Assembly: GCA_023228025.1 (NCBI GenBank)
Contig: JALOCD010000018.1
Coordinates: forward strand, 1 to 50,162
Direction of reading: 5' to 3'
Length of the DNA stretch: 50,162 nucleotides
Origin: Prolixibacteraceae bacterium
Lineage (GTDB): Bacteria > Bacteroidota > Bacteroidia > Bacteroidales > Prolixibacteraceae
A program made the translations under genes and the position numbers. The notes under the pieces are model-generated. The model searched no databases. It was not told where the DNA came from and was given only the letters and a program-made list of their open reading frames with translations. This document shows positions 8,552 through 17,729 of the stretch, piece after piece; the first letter of the stretch is position 1; every line of letters begins with the position of its first letter.

Positions 8552-8570
8552 CATACTCTTATCTACTGTT

Positions 8571-10364
8571 ATGGCAGATTATAGAATGCATCTCCTGGTA
8601 TGCGGGGGGACCGGTTGCAAATCATCTGAAAGCGAACAAATCAGGGACAATTTGTTGGCCGAGGTCGAAAGATATGGACTGAATGACGAAGTTCAAGTCG
8701 TCATGACCGGATGCTTTGGCTTCTGTGGGAAAGGCCCCATTGTTAAAGTACTTCCCGACAACACCTTCTATGTCCTTGTGAAACCGGAAGATGCTGCCAC
8801 CATTGTGGAAGAACATGTTGTAATGGGGCGCAAGGTGAACGACTTGCTTTATTTAGATCCTGAGAGCGATGAACCGATTAGTGACTCCAAACAAATGGAT
8901 TTCCACAAGAAGCAGGTTCGAATTGCCTTGCGGAATTGTGGGGTTATCAATCCGGAAAACATCGACGAATACATAGCCAGGGATGGCTATGCTGCACTGG
9001 CAACTTGCCTGAGTGAAAAGTCTCCACAACAGGTAATCAATGAAATCAAACTTTCCGGCCAACGCGGTCGGGGTGGCGGCGGATTTCCTACCGGACTGAA
9101 ATGGGAAATCACCTCCAAATCACAGGCTGACCAGAAATATGTGGTTTGCAATGCCGACGAAGGTGACCCTGGTGCTTTCATGGACCGCTCTATTTTGGAA
9201 GGCGATCCCCATTCGGTGATCGAAGCCATGGCCATTTGTGGCTACTGCACCGGATCGACCAAAGGATTGGTCTATATTCGTGCCGAATATCCGCTCGCCA
9301 TCCAGAGGCTCAAGACAGCCATCCATCAGGCACGTGAATATGGATTGCTCGGGGATGTGATTTTTGGCACCACCTTTTCGTTCGATATCACCCTGCGCTA
9401 TGGTGCAGGCGCATTCGTGTGCGGCGAAGAGACTGCCCTGATCCACTCCATGGAGGGATTGCGGGGCGAACCTACTTTCAAACCTCCCTTCCCTTCCGAA
9501 TCGGGATACCTGGGAAAACCGACTACCGTGAACAATGTGGAAACCCTCGCCAGCATCCCGGTGATCATCAACAAAGGAGCCGCATTTTTCAACAGCATCG
9601 GTACCGAAAAATCAAAAGGGACCAAGGTATTTGCCCTGGCGGGAAAGATCAACAATGTCGGTTTGATTGAAGTCCCGATGGGAACAACCTTGCGCGAAGT
9701 AATCTTCGACATTGGCGGCGGCATCAAGGGAGGAAAAAAATTCAAGTCGGTCCAGACCGGCGGTCCATCCGGAGGCTGTCTGACCAACTCCTTTCTCGAT
9801 ACACCCATCGACTACGACAATCTGATTGCCGCCGGATCAATGATGGGTTCAGGTGGAATGATTGTGATGGACGAGGATGACTGCATGGTCTCCATTGCCA
9901 AATTTTACCTTGAATTCACCCTGGACGAGTCGTGCGGGAAATGCACCCCATGCAGGATCGGAAACAAGCGTCTCTATGAAATCCTGGATAAAATCACCAA
10001 AGGACTTGGAACCGAAGAAGATCTCACCAGGCTCCGCTCACTGTGCAACGTTATCAAAGATACCTCGCTGTGCGGTCTTGGCCAGACCTCTCCCAACCCA
10101 ATACTTTCGACACTGGATAACTTCTATGATGAATACCTTGCCCACGTCAGGGACCACAAATGTCCGGCCGGCCAGTGCAAATCGCTTGTGAAATACAGCA
10201 TCGACAACGAAAAATGTACAGGGTGTACCCTTTGCTTCAGAAATTGTCCTGTTGGGGCCATCACAGGCGAAAAAAGGTCGCCTCATTTCATCGACAACGC
10301 CATCTGCATCAAATGCGGGGTATGTTACGACAAATGCAAATTTGATGCGGTAAGCGTCTCTTAA
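8571..10364 (+). CDS. hydB: NAD(P)-binding flavoprotein subunit HydB of trimeric [FeFe] hydrogenase (NuoF-like)
   Basis: 597 aa. Domains in order: an N-terminal thioredoxin-like [2Fe-2S] domain (CGGTGCKSSES, then TGCFGFCGKGP, about 1-100); the Nuo51 FMN/NADH core (GRGGGGFPTGLKWE; CNADEGDPGAFMDR; GAGAFVCGEETALIHSMEG); an SLBB segment; the 4Fe-4S motif ESCGKCTPCRIGNKR with a distal Cys (DTSLCGLGQ); and a C-terminal 2x[4Fe-4S] ferredoxin (CTGCTLCFRNCPVGA and CIKCGVCYDKC). This architecture is that of the flavin subunit of electron-bifurcating or NAD-linked hydrogenases. It lies 11 bp upstream of hydA. Bifurcation with ferredoxin is likely from the family but not provable here. Confidence 0.93.
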   Translation: MADYRMHLLVCGGTGCKSSESEQIRDNLLAEVERYGLNDEVQVVMTGCFGFCGKGPIVKVLPDNTFYVLVKPEDAATIVEEHVVMGRKVNDLLYLDPESDEPISDSKQMDFHKKQVRIALRNCGVINPENIDEYIARDGYAALATCLSEKSPQQVINEIKLSGQRGRGGGGFPTGLKWEITSKSQADQKYVVCNADEGDPGAFMDRSILEGDPHSVIEAMAICGYCTGSTKGLVYIRAEYPLAIQRLKTAIHQAREYGLLGDVIFGTTFSFDITLRYGAGAFVCGEETALIHSMEGLRGEPTFKPPFPSESGYLGKPTTVNNVETLASIPVIINKGAAFFNSIGTEKSKGTKVFALAGKINNVGLIEVPMGTTLREVIFDIGGGIKGGKKFKSVQTGGPSGGCLTNSFLDTPIDYDNLIAAGSMMGSGGMIVMDEDDCMVSIAKFYLEFTLDESCGKCTPCRIGNKRLYEILDKITKGLGTEEDLTRLRSLCNVIKDTSLCGLGQTSPNPILSTLDNFYDEYLAHVRDHKCPAGQCKSLVKYSIDNEKCTGCTLCFRNCPVGAITGEKRSPHFIDNAICIKCGVCYDKCKFDAVSVS

Positions 10365-10375
10365 AAAATTCAACC

Positions 10376-12133
10376 ATGGATATGATCAATCTCACAATAG
10401 ATAACAGACCCGTCTCAGTGGAGAAGGGCACATCGCTTCTCCAGGCTGCTGCGGAGGTGGGAATAAAAATCCCCTCCCTCTGTTACATGAAACTGCATGA
10501 CCTCAACATTGAAAACAAGCCCGGTGGCTGCAGGGTTTGTGTGGTAGAAGTAGTAGGCCGGCGAAACCTCGCTCCTGCCTGTTGTACCGATGCAGCCGAA
10601 GGAATGGTGGTACAAACCCACTCTATGCGGGCCATTCATGCACGCAGGACCGTGGTAGAACTCATTCTGTCGGATCACCCGACCGATTGCCTGAAATGTG
10701 CCAAAGCCGGAAACTGCGAACTTCAGAGCATGGCCCAGCACCTTGGAATCAGGGAAATACATTTTGAAGGGGAACAATCAACCTTTCGGGAAGATACCTC
10801 ACCGGCTATCATACGAGAACTCAACAAATGCATCCGGTGCCGCCGGTGCGAGATGATGTGCAACGAAGTACAAACAGTCGGAGCCCTTTCGGCCATCAAC
10901 AGGGGTTTCAATGCGGTCATCTCTCCCGCATTTGAAATGAACCTTGACCATTCTGTCTGCACCTACTGTGGTCAGTGTGTGGCGGTATGCCCTACCGGCG
11001 CCTTAACGGAAGTCGACCATACAGGCGCGGTCATCCGGGCCTTGTCCAATCCGGCAAAAACCGTTATTGTCCAGACTGCCCCTGCCGTTCGCGCGGCCCT
11101 TGGCGAAGAGTTTGGCGGTGAGCCCGGCACCCTGGTGACCGGTAAATTGGCTGCTGCACTGCGCCGGCTCGGATTTAACTATGTTTTCGATACCGATTTT
11201 GCCGCCGACCTGACCATCATGGAAGAGGGCACCGAGCTCCTCAACCGCTTGACGGCCTACCTTGGAGGAGACAAGGAGATCAAACTCCCGATGCTAACCT
11301 CCTGTTGTCCGGCATGGGTGAAGTTCTTCGAACACCAATTCCCGGAACTGAAAGACATTCCATCCAGCGCCAGATCACCGCAACAGATGTTTGGCTCCAT
11401 CGCCAAGAGCTACTTCGCGGAGAAGATTGGGGTAGACCGTAAAGATCTTGTGGTGGTTTCCATCATGCCTTGCGTGGCAAAAAAATACGAATGTAGTCGG
11501 GATGAGTTCTCGGTGAATGGCAATCCTGATGTGGACTTTGCCCTGACCACCCGTGAGTTGGCCCAATTGATAAACCTGGCCAACATTGATTTCAATTCCT
11601 TGCCGGACGAAGATTTTGACCATCCAATGGGCGATTCGACCGGAGCCAGCGTCATTTTCGGCACTACCGGTGGAGTTATCGAGGCTGCTGTCAGAACAGC
11701 TTACGAAGTATTTACCGGCAAGAAACTGGCAAGGTTGGATTTCACCGAATTGAGGGGAATGGAGGGATTGAGGCATGCCACCATCGATTTCGACGGTCTG
11801 CCAATTCACATCGGCATCGCGCATGGACTTGGGAATGCCCGTAAGTTGCTCGAAGATATCCAGAAAGGGACGAGCCAATTCCATGCCATCGAGATCATGT
11901 CCTGCCCCGGAGGATGCATAGGAGGCGGCGGACAGCCGTACCATCATGGGAATGCAGAGATCCTGAAGAAGCGTCAAATGGCGCTCTACCGGGAAGACTC
12001 GGGCAAACCGATCCGTAAATCACACGAAAATCCCTACATCACCAAATTGTACGAAGAGTTCCTGGGCGCTCCAATGAGCGAAAAATCACATCATCTTTTG
12101 CATACCGAATACTTTGACAGAAGCAAGAAGTAA
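10376..12133 (+). CDS. hydA: [FeFe] hydrogenase catalytic subunit HydA
   Basis: 585 aa. N-terminal plant-type [2Fe-2S] domain with C36, C52, C55 and C69; a His-Cys3 cluster motif (HPTDCLKCAKAGNC, 101-114); two [4Fe-4S] motifs (CIRCRRCEMMC from 152; CTYCGQCVAVCP from 195). The H-cluster domain shows all three signatures: L1 TSCCPAW (C310, the proton-transfer Cys, and C311, a ligand), L2 MPCVAKK (C366) and L3 MSCPGGCIGGGGQP (C510, C514). The C-terminal tail of ~55 residues corresponds to the small-subunit region. This domain set matches the NAD-linked trimeric class (group A3). Maturases HydE, HydF and HydG are not in the window. Confidence 0.95.
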   Translation: MDMINLTIDNRPVSVEKGTSLLQAAAEVGIKIPSLCYMKLHDLNIENKPGGCRVCVVEVVGRRNLAPACCTDAAEGMVVQTHSMRAIHARRTVVELILSDHPTDCLKCAKAGNCELQSMAQHLGIREIHFEGEQSTFREDTSPAIIRELNKCIRCRRCEMMCNEVQTVGALSAINRGFNAVISPAFEMNLDHSVCTYCGQCVAVCPTGALTEVDHTGAVIRALSNPAKTVIVQTAPAVRAALGEEFGGEPGTLVTGKLAAALRRLGFNYVFDTDFAADLTIMEEGTELLNRLTAYLGGDKEIKLPMLTSCCPAWVKFFEHQFPELKDIPSSARSPQQMFGSIAKSYFAEKIGVDRKDLVVVSIMPCVAKKYECSRDEFSVNGNPDVDFALTTRELAQLINLANIDFNSLPDEDFDHPMGDSTGASVIFGTTGGVIEAAVRTAYEVFTGKKLARLDFTELRGMEGLRHATIDFDGLPIHIGIAHGLGNARKLLEDIQKGTSQFHAIEIMSCPGGCIGGGGQPYHHGNAEILKKRQMALYREDSGKPIRKSHENPYITKLYEEFLGAPMSEKSHHLLHTEYFDRSKK

Positions 12134-12204
12134 ATGTGAAAATGAAATAAATTGTAATTGGTGGAAATAAATTGTAACAGAAAGGATTATATAAAATATT
12201 CAAG

Positions 12205-12714
12205 ATGCCAAAAATAAAATTATCGCAAAGGACCATTGAAATCGTCAGGGAAATTTGCGCCTCATTCGAAAACAACGAAGGGGAACTGATCAATGTTCTG
12301 CACGAAACCCAGCATAAATTGGGCTACCTCCCGGCTGAAGTTCAGGAGCTTATTGCCAACGAGCTGAACATGTCGGTTGCAAAAGTGTATGGGGTTGTTA
12401 CTTTTTACTCCTTCTTTAACATGATACCGCAGGGAGAATTTCCCATCTCTGTCTGTATGGGAACCGCATGCTATGTAAGGGGGGCCGAGCAGATCCTTCA
12501 CGAGATCAAGAGACAACTCAACATCGAAGTGGGACAGTCGACACCCGATGGAAAATTCTCCCTCAACTGCCTCCGCTGTGTGGGCGCGTGCGGATTGGCC
12601 CCTGTTGTCATGGTTGGGGAAAAGGTCTATGGAAGGGTTGCCCCGCAACAGGTCAGAAAAATCATCGCCGAATACCAGGAGGGGTGCGTGAAACCGGAGA
12701 AGCATGAGATGTAA
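12205..12714 (+). CDS. hydC: NuoE-like [2Fe-2S] subunit HydC of trimeric hydrogenase
   Basis: 169 aa. A helical N-terminal domain (LINVLHETQHKLGYLP; VYGVVTFYSFF) is followed by the thioredoxin-like [2Fe-2S] domain with CMGTACYVRGAEQ and NCLRCVGACGLAP, supplying the four ligand cysteines. It is the third subunit of the HydABC complex and works in electron transfer from NAD(P)H. It follows hydA by 71 bp. In many clusters of this class the nuoE-like gene is first; here it is last. The start ATG at 12205 fits family length. Confidence 0.92.
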   Translation: MPKIKLSQRTIEIVREICASFENNEGELINVLHETQHKLGYLPAEVQELIANELNMSVAKVYGVVTFYSFFNMIPQGEFPISVCMGTACYVRGAEQILHEIKRQLNIEVGQSTPDGKFSLNCLRCVGACGLAPVVMVGEKVYGRVAPQQVRKIIAEYQEGCVKPEKHEM

Positions 12715-12840
12715 AAAGTGACATAAATTGGGGGTTCCCAATTTTAGTCACTTCCTGGATGACGAACTTCATATATTTAGTGACTACGAATGCCTAACTT
12801 TAGGCACTTTAGTTCACTTTAGTCACTTTAGTTCACTTTT
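12715..12840. repeat. Degenerate 9-10-bp arrays between hydC and tnaA
   Basis: The gap contains an inverted pair (AAGTGACATAAATTGGG and CCCAATTTTAGTCACTT, ~12716-12753) that forms a strong hairpin just after hydC and may terminate the hydrogenase operon. It is followed by a TTTAGTTCAC/TTTAGTCAC array at ~12793-12840, directly upstream of tnaA. Confidence 0.7.
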
Positions 12841-12843
12841 ACC

Positions 12844-14226
12844 ATGCAACTCCCTGCCGCCGAACCCTACAAAATAAAAATGGTAGAACCCATCTACCTC
12901 AGTACCAGAACAGAACGCGAACAATGGATTCGGGATGCGAAATACAATCTTTTCAACCTTAGAAGCGAACAAGTATACATTGACTTGCTGACGGATAGTG
13001 GCACAGGGGCGATGAGCGACCGCCAATGGGCTGCCATCATGACCGGGGATGAGAGTTATGCCGGCTCTTCTTCCTATTACCACCTGAAAGATACAATCAA
13101 AACTCTTTTTGGCTTCGACTACTTTCTTCCGACCCACCAGGGCCGCGCGGCCGAGAATGTACTATTCTCCGTGCTGGTCAAGGATGGAGACCTGATCCCC
13201 GGAAATTCTCATTTTGATACCACAAAAGGCCATATCGAATTTCGCCATGCAACGGCTGTAGATTGCACCATTGAAGAATCATTTGAACCCTCAAACCTTC
13301 ACCCTTTCAAAGGAAATGTGGATACGGTCCAGCTGCGAAAAGTACTCGACAGCAATCCCATTGAACACATACCGTTTATCATCCTAACCCTTACCTGCAA
13401 CTCTTCAGGAGGCCAACCGGTCTCCATGCAGAACATCCGCGAAGTCAAAGCTTTGGCCGACCAGTATGGCGTTCCGCTTCTTTTTGATTCAGCCAGATTT
13501 GCCGAAAATGCCTGGTTTATCTCCCAACGGGAGGCAGGCTATCAGGATAAAATCATTCGGGAGATCGTTATTGAGATGTTTTCCTATGCCGATGGCATGA
13601 CCATGAGCAGCAAGAAGGACGGGATTGTCAACATTGGCGGTTTTATTGCCACACGCCGTAAAGAGTGGTACGACCAGGCTTGCACTTTTAATATTATGTT
13701 TGAAGGTTTTGTCACCTATGGCGGAATGGCCGGTCGCGACATGAATGCCCTCGCAGTTGGCTTAATGGAAGCTACGGAACCGGATTACCTTGCCAGCCGA
13801 ATCGGACAGGTTCAATACCTTGGAGAACAACTTTCCGGGTACGGTATAAGTGTTCAACAACCCTATGGCGGTCATGCTATTTTTGTGGATGCAAAGGCCT
13901 TTCTCCCATATGTCACTCAGGAGGAGTTTATCGCCCAGACCTTATGCATTGAATTGTATCTTGAAGCCGGAATAAGAGGAGTTGAAGTTGGTACCATCAT
14001 GGCCGATCGCGATCCTTTGACGCGCGAAAACCGTTACCCGAAACTTGAATTTATGCGTTTGGCCATCCCCCGAAGGGTTTATAGCAATTTGCACCTCGAT
14101 GTCATTGCGGTAGCGCTTAAAAACGTTTACGACCATAGGTTCGAGATCAAATCGGGATACCGAATTACCCAGGAAGCTCCAATTCTGAGACATTTTACAG
14201 TAGAACTGGAACCGGTGGAAATGTGA
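12844..14226 (+). CDS. tnaA: Tryptophanase (L-tryptophan indole-lyase)
   Basis: 460 aa. A PLP-dependent beta-eliminating lyase that splits tryptophan to indole, pyruvate and ammonia. Visible motifs: DLLTDSGTGAMS, PTHQGRAAEN, SNSSGGQPVS-like NSSGGQPVS, DSARFAENAW and MSSKKDG with the PLP lysine (K258). Two positions separate it from tyrosine phenol-lyase: D125 in FDTTKGH corresponds to Asp137 of E. coli TnaA, and V382 in GVEVGT takes the place of the Arg (Arg381) that binds the tyrosine ring hydroxyl in phenol-lyases. The N-terminus LPAAEPYKIKMVEP aligns with E. coli TnaA, supporting the start. No TnaC-like leader or permease is adjacent. Confidence 0.92.
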   Translation: MQLPAAEPYKIKMVEPIYLSTRTEREQWIRDAKYNLFNLRSEQVYIDLLTDSGTGAMSDRQWAAIMTGDESYAGSSSYYHLKDTIKTLFGFDYFLPTHQGRAAENVLFSVLVKDGDLIPGNSHFDTTKGHIEFRHATAVDCTIEESFEPSNLHPFKGNVDTVQLRKVLDSNPIEHIPFIILTLTCNSSGGQPVSMQNIREVKALADQYGVPLLFDSARFAENAWFISQREAGYQDKIIREIVIEMFSYADGMTMSSKKDGIVNIGGFIATRRKEWYDQACTFNIMFEGFVTYGGMAGRDMNALAVGLMEATEPDYLASRIGQVQYLGEQLSGYGISVQQPYGGHAIFVDAKAFLPYVTQEEFIAQTLCIELYLEAGIRGVEVGTIMADRDPLTRENRYPKLEFMRLAIPRRVYSNLHLDVIAVALKNVYDHRFEIKSGYRITQEAPILRHFTVELEPVEM

Positions 14227-14340
14227 AAATTAGGAAATTTGAAAATGTGAAAATTAATAGAGCAGTCGTGCGTGAGGATCATTTCCCAGTTTTCACATTT
14301 CCCAATTTTCACATTTCCACATTTTCACATTTCCACATTT
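14223..14340. repeat. Inverted pair of 8-bp arrays between tnaA and the receptor gene
   Basis: The left array (14223-14260) uses words such as GTGAAAAT, TAGGAAAT and TTGAAAAT. The right array (~14284-14340) is the inverted form (TTTTCACA, TTTCCACA). Both have 8-bp period. The array starts at the tnaA stop codon and ends just before the receptor promoter. Confidence 0.8.
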
Positions 14341-14353
14341 TATGTTATATTTG
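14322..14353 (+). promoter_or_regulatory. Predicted promoter of the outer-membrane receptor
   Basis: TATATTTG at 14346-14353 matches TAnnTTTG exactly. A TTTTC at 14322-14326 sits 19 bases upstream in the -33 position. The leader to the ATG is 41 bases. Confidence 0.5.
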
Positions 14354-14394
14354 TACAATAGATATTAAAAATTGTTAATTATCATTCTGTTTTT

Positions 14395-16794
14395 ATGAGC
14401 AGAATATTTTGGAGCTTCCAATTACTGTTTTTATTTTCGGTTCCGCTACCTGGCCTAAATTTCTTGCACAAAACATCCTTTGCCCTTGATAAATCAATTG
14501 TTATCAAAGGGAAAGTTATTGATGCTGAAACAAAGGCGACCATCGAATACGCCAATATCTCCCTGTTCCATCGCTCCGATACTATTCCCATACAGATTAC
14601 TGCTACCAATGCCAAAGGTGAGTTTATATTCAAAAATCTTCAGGCCGGTAACTACACCTTGACTGTCCACTTTATGGGATTTAAAGATTTCATCTCCCAA
14701 CTTATTACCTTGTCGTCTAAGTCCGGGGAATATAGCTTAGCGCCTATCCCCCTGGAAATAGAGACGCAGTCGCTCAAGGAGATCTCCATCCTTTCTAATG
14801 TTGGAAAACCGGTCTATCAGCTTGAAAAAAGGGACATCTACGTTGAAAACCAGATGTCCGGAACCGGCGGATCGGCTTATGATCTTTTGTTAAAACTTCC
14901 ATCAGTTACACAAAAACCCGACGGGCAATTAGCGATTCATGGCAATCCCAACCTGCTCGTTTTCATCAATGGTAAACCCTCCTCGATGAAAGGCTCCGAT
15001 CTGCTTGAATATACAAGCGCTTCGGAGGTTAAACGCATCGAACTGATTACCAGTCCATCGGCCAAGTACGATGCGTCAGGATCGGGTGGGATCATCAACC
15101 TGATTACAAAAAAGAGTACCCTTGATGGATTTAATGGAAATGTGATGGCTTCGACCGATCATTTGGGAGGATATACATCAGATCTTTTGCTGAACTACAA
15201 GAAAAATAAAATAAGCCTTTTTGCAGGTCTCGACCACAACAGGCGAAGGAATAAGGGAGATGTTGAGTATGATACCAGGTACCTTGCCGACCAGACGCAA
15301 TTTACCCAAACAGGATTGCAGCAATCTGCCCGAATCAATATGGCATTCAGGACCGGTTTCGATTATCTGCCTTCCAACGCGGATAAACTTTCATTTACCG
15401 GCCATACAGGAATCTTCGAAACCACCAACAATGGGGATTGGAATACCGTAAAATCGGGTGGTGTGTCATATGTTGGAGATAATCGGAATGTTGCTGTGGA
15501 TAACAATGACCGCAAGGGTACTTACAGTGGTGTGGATATTACTTTCGAACACAAGTTCAGGAAACCGGGCGAGTTATTTTCAATTTCAGCACTTTGGAAC
15601 AACCTGAATTACGATGATCACTATTTAAACCTGACCAGTGATATGGCGGGCGCTGAAAAGATGAAACAGACAACGCGTCTTGATAAAAAGTTCAACAACA
15701 TTCAATTAAACGCCGATTATACATCACCTACCGGGAAAGCCGGCAATCTTGAATTTGGATCGCAATTATCGTACAACAACGAACAGGAGGGGTATCAATC
15801 CGAGCTGAGTAACCCACCTCCGCCTGTATCAACCATTCAAGAGTCACGTTTTCATGGTATGATCGCAGCGGGATACGGCACCTGGCAATTTAAAATCAAA
15901 CGATTAAATTTTAAAGCAGGAGTGCGGGCAGAATATCTGAACCGCGAAATGCGAACCTTGTACGGTGGCTTTCCCCTTCAACAATTTAATCTTTACCCAT
16001 CACTGAACAGCTCTTTCAAAATAGATTCCACAAAAGAGATTCTTCTGAATTATTCAAGACGAACGGATCAGTTAAAAACCATTCAATTGGATCCTCTGCC
16101 ACGATGGTACAATTTTTACAATGTTATGTTGGGAAATCCTGACCTCAAAAACGAGATTACAGACAAGATTGCCCTTGATTACCTTCACAACTTTGGAAAC
16201 CTGACACTGATCAACGAACTCTATTTTTACAATACCTCCAACAAAATCGAGGTAATTCAATCCATTTACCGCGATCAGATTATTCAGAATCGTAATGAAA
16301 ACATGGGTGGTGAAAAAACCTTTGGTTTAGAAGTCAATGCCATTTGGTCTGCCGCCAATTGGCTCCGTATAAGTGAAAAATTTGATTTTATAGATTCCTA
16401 CCTGGATGTCACACTGGCTCAAATTGCAGATCAAAAGCGGTATCAACAGTGGTATTCTGTCACCACAGCCGATTTTACACTTAGCCCAACTTTTTTGTTA
16501 CAACTTGATTTTTCTTACTTCGGACCGGCAATGACCGCTCAAACCAACGTCGATCAAATTTACATGGCCGGATTGACAATCCGCAAGACCTTTTTGGATA
16601 GAAAACTGATTTTTACTATTTCAGGAAGGGATGTTCCGGGTCTGTACAAAAAAATTGAATATGTCGGTGGAGCCGGCTTCAATGCGGTGATGACCATGCA
16701 GAATAAATTCCCGATCCACTTCTCCGTTTCATACAAATTCAACCACTACAGCCGGGACGAAAGAAGAGTTGCAAAAGCCCCTATTGTTGAATAG
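14395..16794 (+). CDS. TonB-dependent receptor-like outer-membrane beta-barrel protein
   Basis: 799 aa. A signal peptide (residues 1-~31, hydrophobic core LLFLFSVPLPGL) is followed by a carboxypeptidase-like regulatory domain (VIKGKVIDAETKATIEYANI, about 36-120), a plug-like region (LLLKLPSVTQKPDGQLAIHG; INGKPSSM; IELITSPSAKYDASGSGGII) and a long beta-barrel. This is the pattern of the outer-membrane beta-barrel family relatives of TonB-dependent receptors in Bacteroidota. No SusD partner follows, so a polysaccharide role is not supported. The substrate is unknown. It is monocistronic, with its own promoter and 251 bp to the next gene. Confidence 0.85.
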   Translation: MSRIFWSFQLLFLFSVPLPGLNFLHKTSFALDKSIVIKGKVIDAETKATIEYANISLFHRSDTIPIQITATNAKGEFIFKNLQAGNYTLTVHFMGFKDFISQLITLSSKSGEYSLAPIPLEIETQSLKEISILSNVGKPVYQLEKRDIYVENQMSGTGGSAYDLLLKLPSVTQKPDGQLAIHGNPNLLVFINGKPSSMKGSDLLEYTSASEVKRIELITSPSAKYDASGSGGIINLITKKSTLDGFNGNVMASTDHLGGYTSDLLLNYKKNKISLFAGLDHNRRRNKGDVEYDTRYLADQTQFTQTGLQQSARINMAFRTGFDYLPSNADKLSFTGHTGIFETTNNGDWNTVKSGGVSYVGDNRNVAVDNNDRKGTYSGVDITFEHKFRKPGELFSISALWNNLNYDDHYLNLTSDMAGAEKMKQTTRLDKKFNNIQLNADYTSPTGKAGNLEFGSQLSYNNEQEGYQSELSNPPPPVSTIQESRFHGMIAAGYGTWQFKIKRLNFKAGVRAEYLNREMRTLYGGFPLQQFNLYPSLNSSFKIDSTKEILLNYSRRTDQLKTIQLDPLPRWYNFYNVMLGNPDLKNEITDKIALDYLHNFGNLTLINELYFYNTSNKIEVIQSIYRDQIIQNRNENMGGEKTFGLEVNAIWSAANWLRISEKFDFIDSYLDVTLAQIADQKRYQQWYSVTTADFTLSPTFLLQLDFSYFGPAMTAQTNVDQIYMAGLTIRKTFLDRKLIFTISGRDVPGLYKKIEYVGGAGFNAVMTMQNKFPIHFSVSYKFNHYSRDERRVAKAPIVE

Positions 16795-17045
16795 CGTCTG
16801 TACCGATCAACAGCAACACAATCAATTGGGTAATTTTCCTTTCCATTGTATCTCAATTTACATCTGCTTTAAAAATCTATTAAGTGCAATTTCTGTGCCA
16901 AATGAGATAACCCAACTGGATCAGGGTGGATGAATGGAAAAACCACAATAAGATTAATTCCGATTTATAATTTTATTAGATGAATTACTTATAAATTAAA
17001 ATTAAATTCCGATTTTTGATGCCATTATTCATCTACTTTCTAATA

Positions 17046-17705
17046 ATGCTTGAGAATTTAAAACATCAGGTTTACAAAGCAAGCCTGAAATTGTTGGAGC
17101 AAGGACTGGTCATCTACACTTGGGGGAATGTAAGCGCCATCGACCGAAAAAGCGGATTAGTTGTCATCAAACCATCTGGTATCTCTTACGATGAAATGGT
17201 CCCCGGGGATATGGTGGTAGTCGACCTGAATGGTAAAATTGTTTCAGGCGATTTAAAACCATCTTCCGACACCAACACCCATCTTGTATTGTACAAAAAT
17301 TTCCCATTGATTGGCTCCATCATGCATTCCCATTCGGAATATGCCAGCTGCTGGGCCCAGGCAGGTCTGGGTATCCCGCCTCTCGGCATCACCCACGCCA
17401 ATTTTTTCAATGGAGAGATTCCATGCACGAAACCTTTGTCTGCGCAACAGATGGGGGGAGACATTGAAACTGAAACAGGTAAAATTATCGTTGAAACTTT
17501 CAAAGCCTCCGCTCTCGACCCAATGCGCATTCCTGGGGTTTTGGTTTGCGGACATGGCCCCTTCTGCTGGGGAAAAGAGGTTCAAAATGCGTTCGACCAT
17601 ATAGTAGTACTGGAAAAAGTGGCGCGAATGGCCTACCGTACCCGTCAGCTAAATCCTGTGAATCCAGTTGAGAAAAAAATCCTGGACCGCTATTTTTTTG
17701 AATGA
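17046..17705 (+). CDS. AraD-like class II aldolase/epimerase lacking epimerase catalytic residues
   Basis: 219 aa from the ATG at 17046; in-frame starts at 17016-17019 would add ~10 hydrophobic residues that do not match the family. It aligns closely with L-ribulose-5-phosphate 4-epimerase: TWGNVSAIDR, VIKPSGISYDEM, KPSSDTNTH, zinc ligands H94 and H96 in MHSHSEYA, and CGHGPFCWGK. However, the Asp that acts as catalytic base in E. coli AraD (Asp120, THADY) is Asn here (N119 in THANFF), and the C-terminal tail carrying Tyr229 is absent. It may therefore not be an arabinose-pathway epimerase. A yqhD-like gene starts 24 bp downstream and is likely co-transcribed. No araA or araB is present. Confidence 0.82.
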   Translation: MLENLKHQVYKASLKLLEQGLVIYTWGNVSAIDRKSGLVVIKPSGISYDEMVPGDMVVVDLNGKIVSGDLKPSSDTNTHLVLYKNFPLIGSIMHSHSEYASCWAQAGLGIPPLGITHANFFNGEIPCTKPLSAQQMGGDIETETGKIIVETFKASALDPMRIPGVLVCGHGPFCWGKEVQNAFDHIVVLEKVARMAYRTRQLNPVNPVEKKILDRYFFE

Positions 17706-17729
17706 ATAATACGCACTTAATTTTATTCC

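Noticed and set aside
12844..14226. Tyrosine phenol-lyase
   Set aside because: The Arg that binds the substrate hydroxyl is replaced by Val, and the Asp typical of tryptophanase is present.
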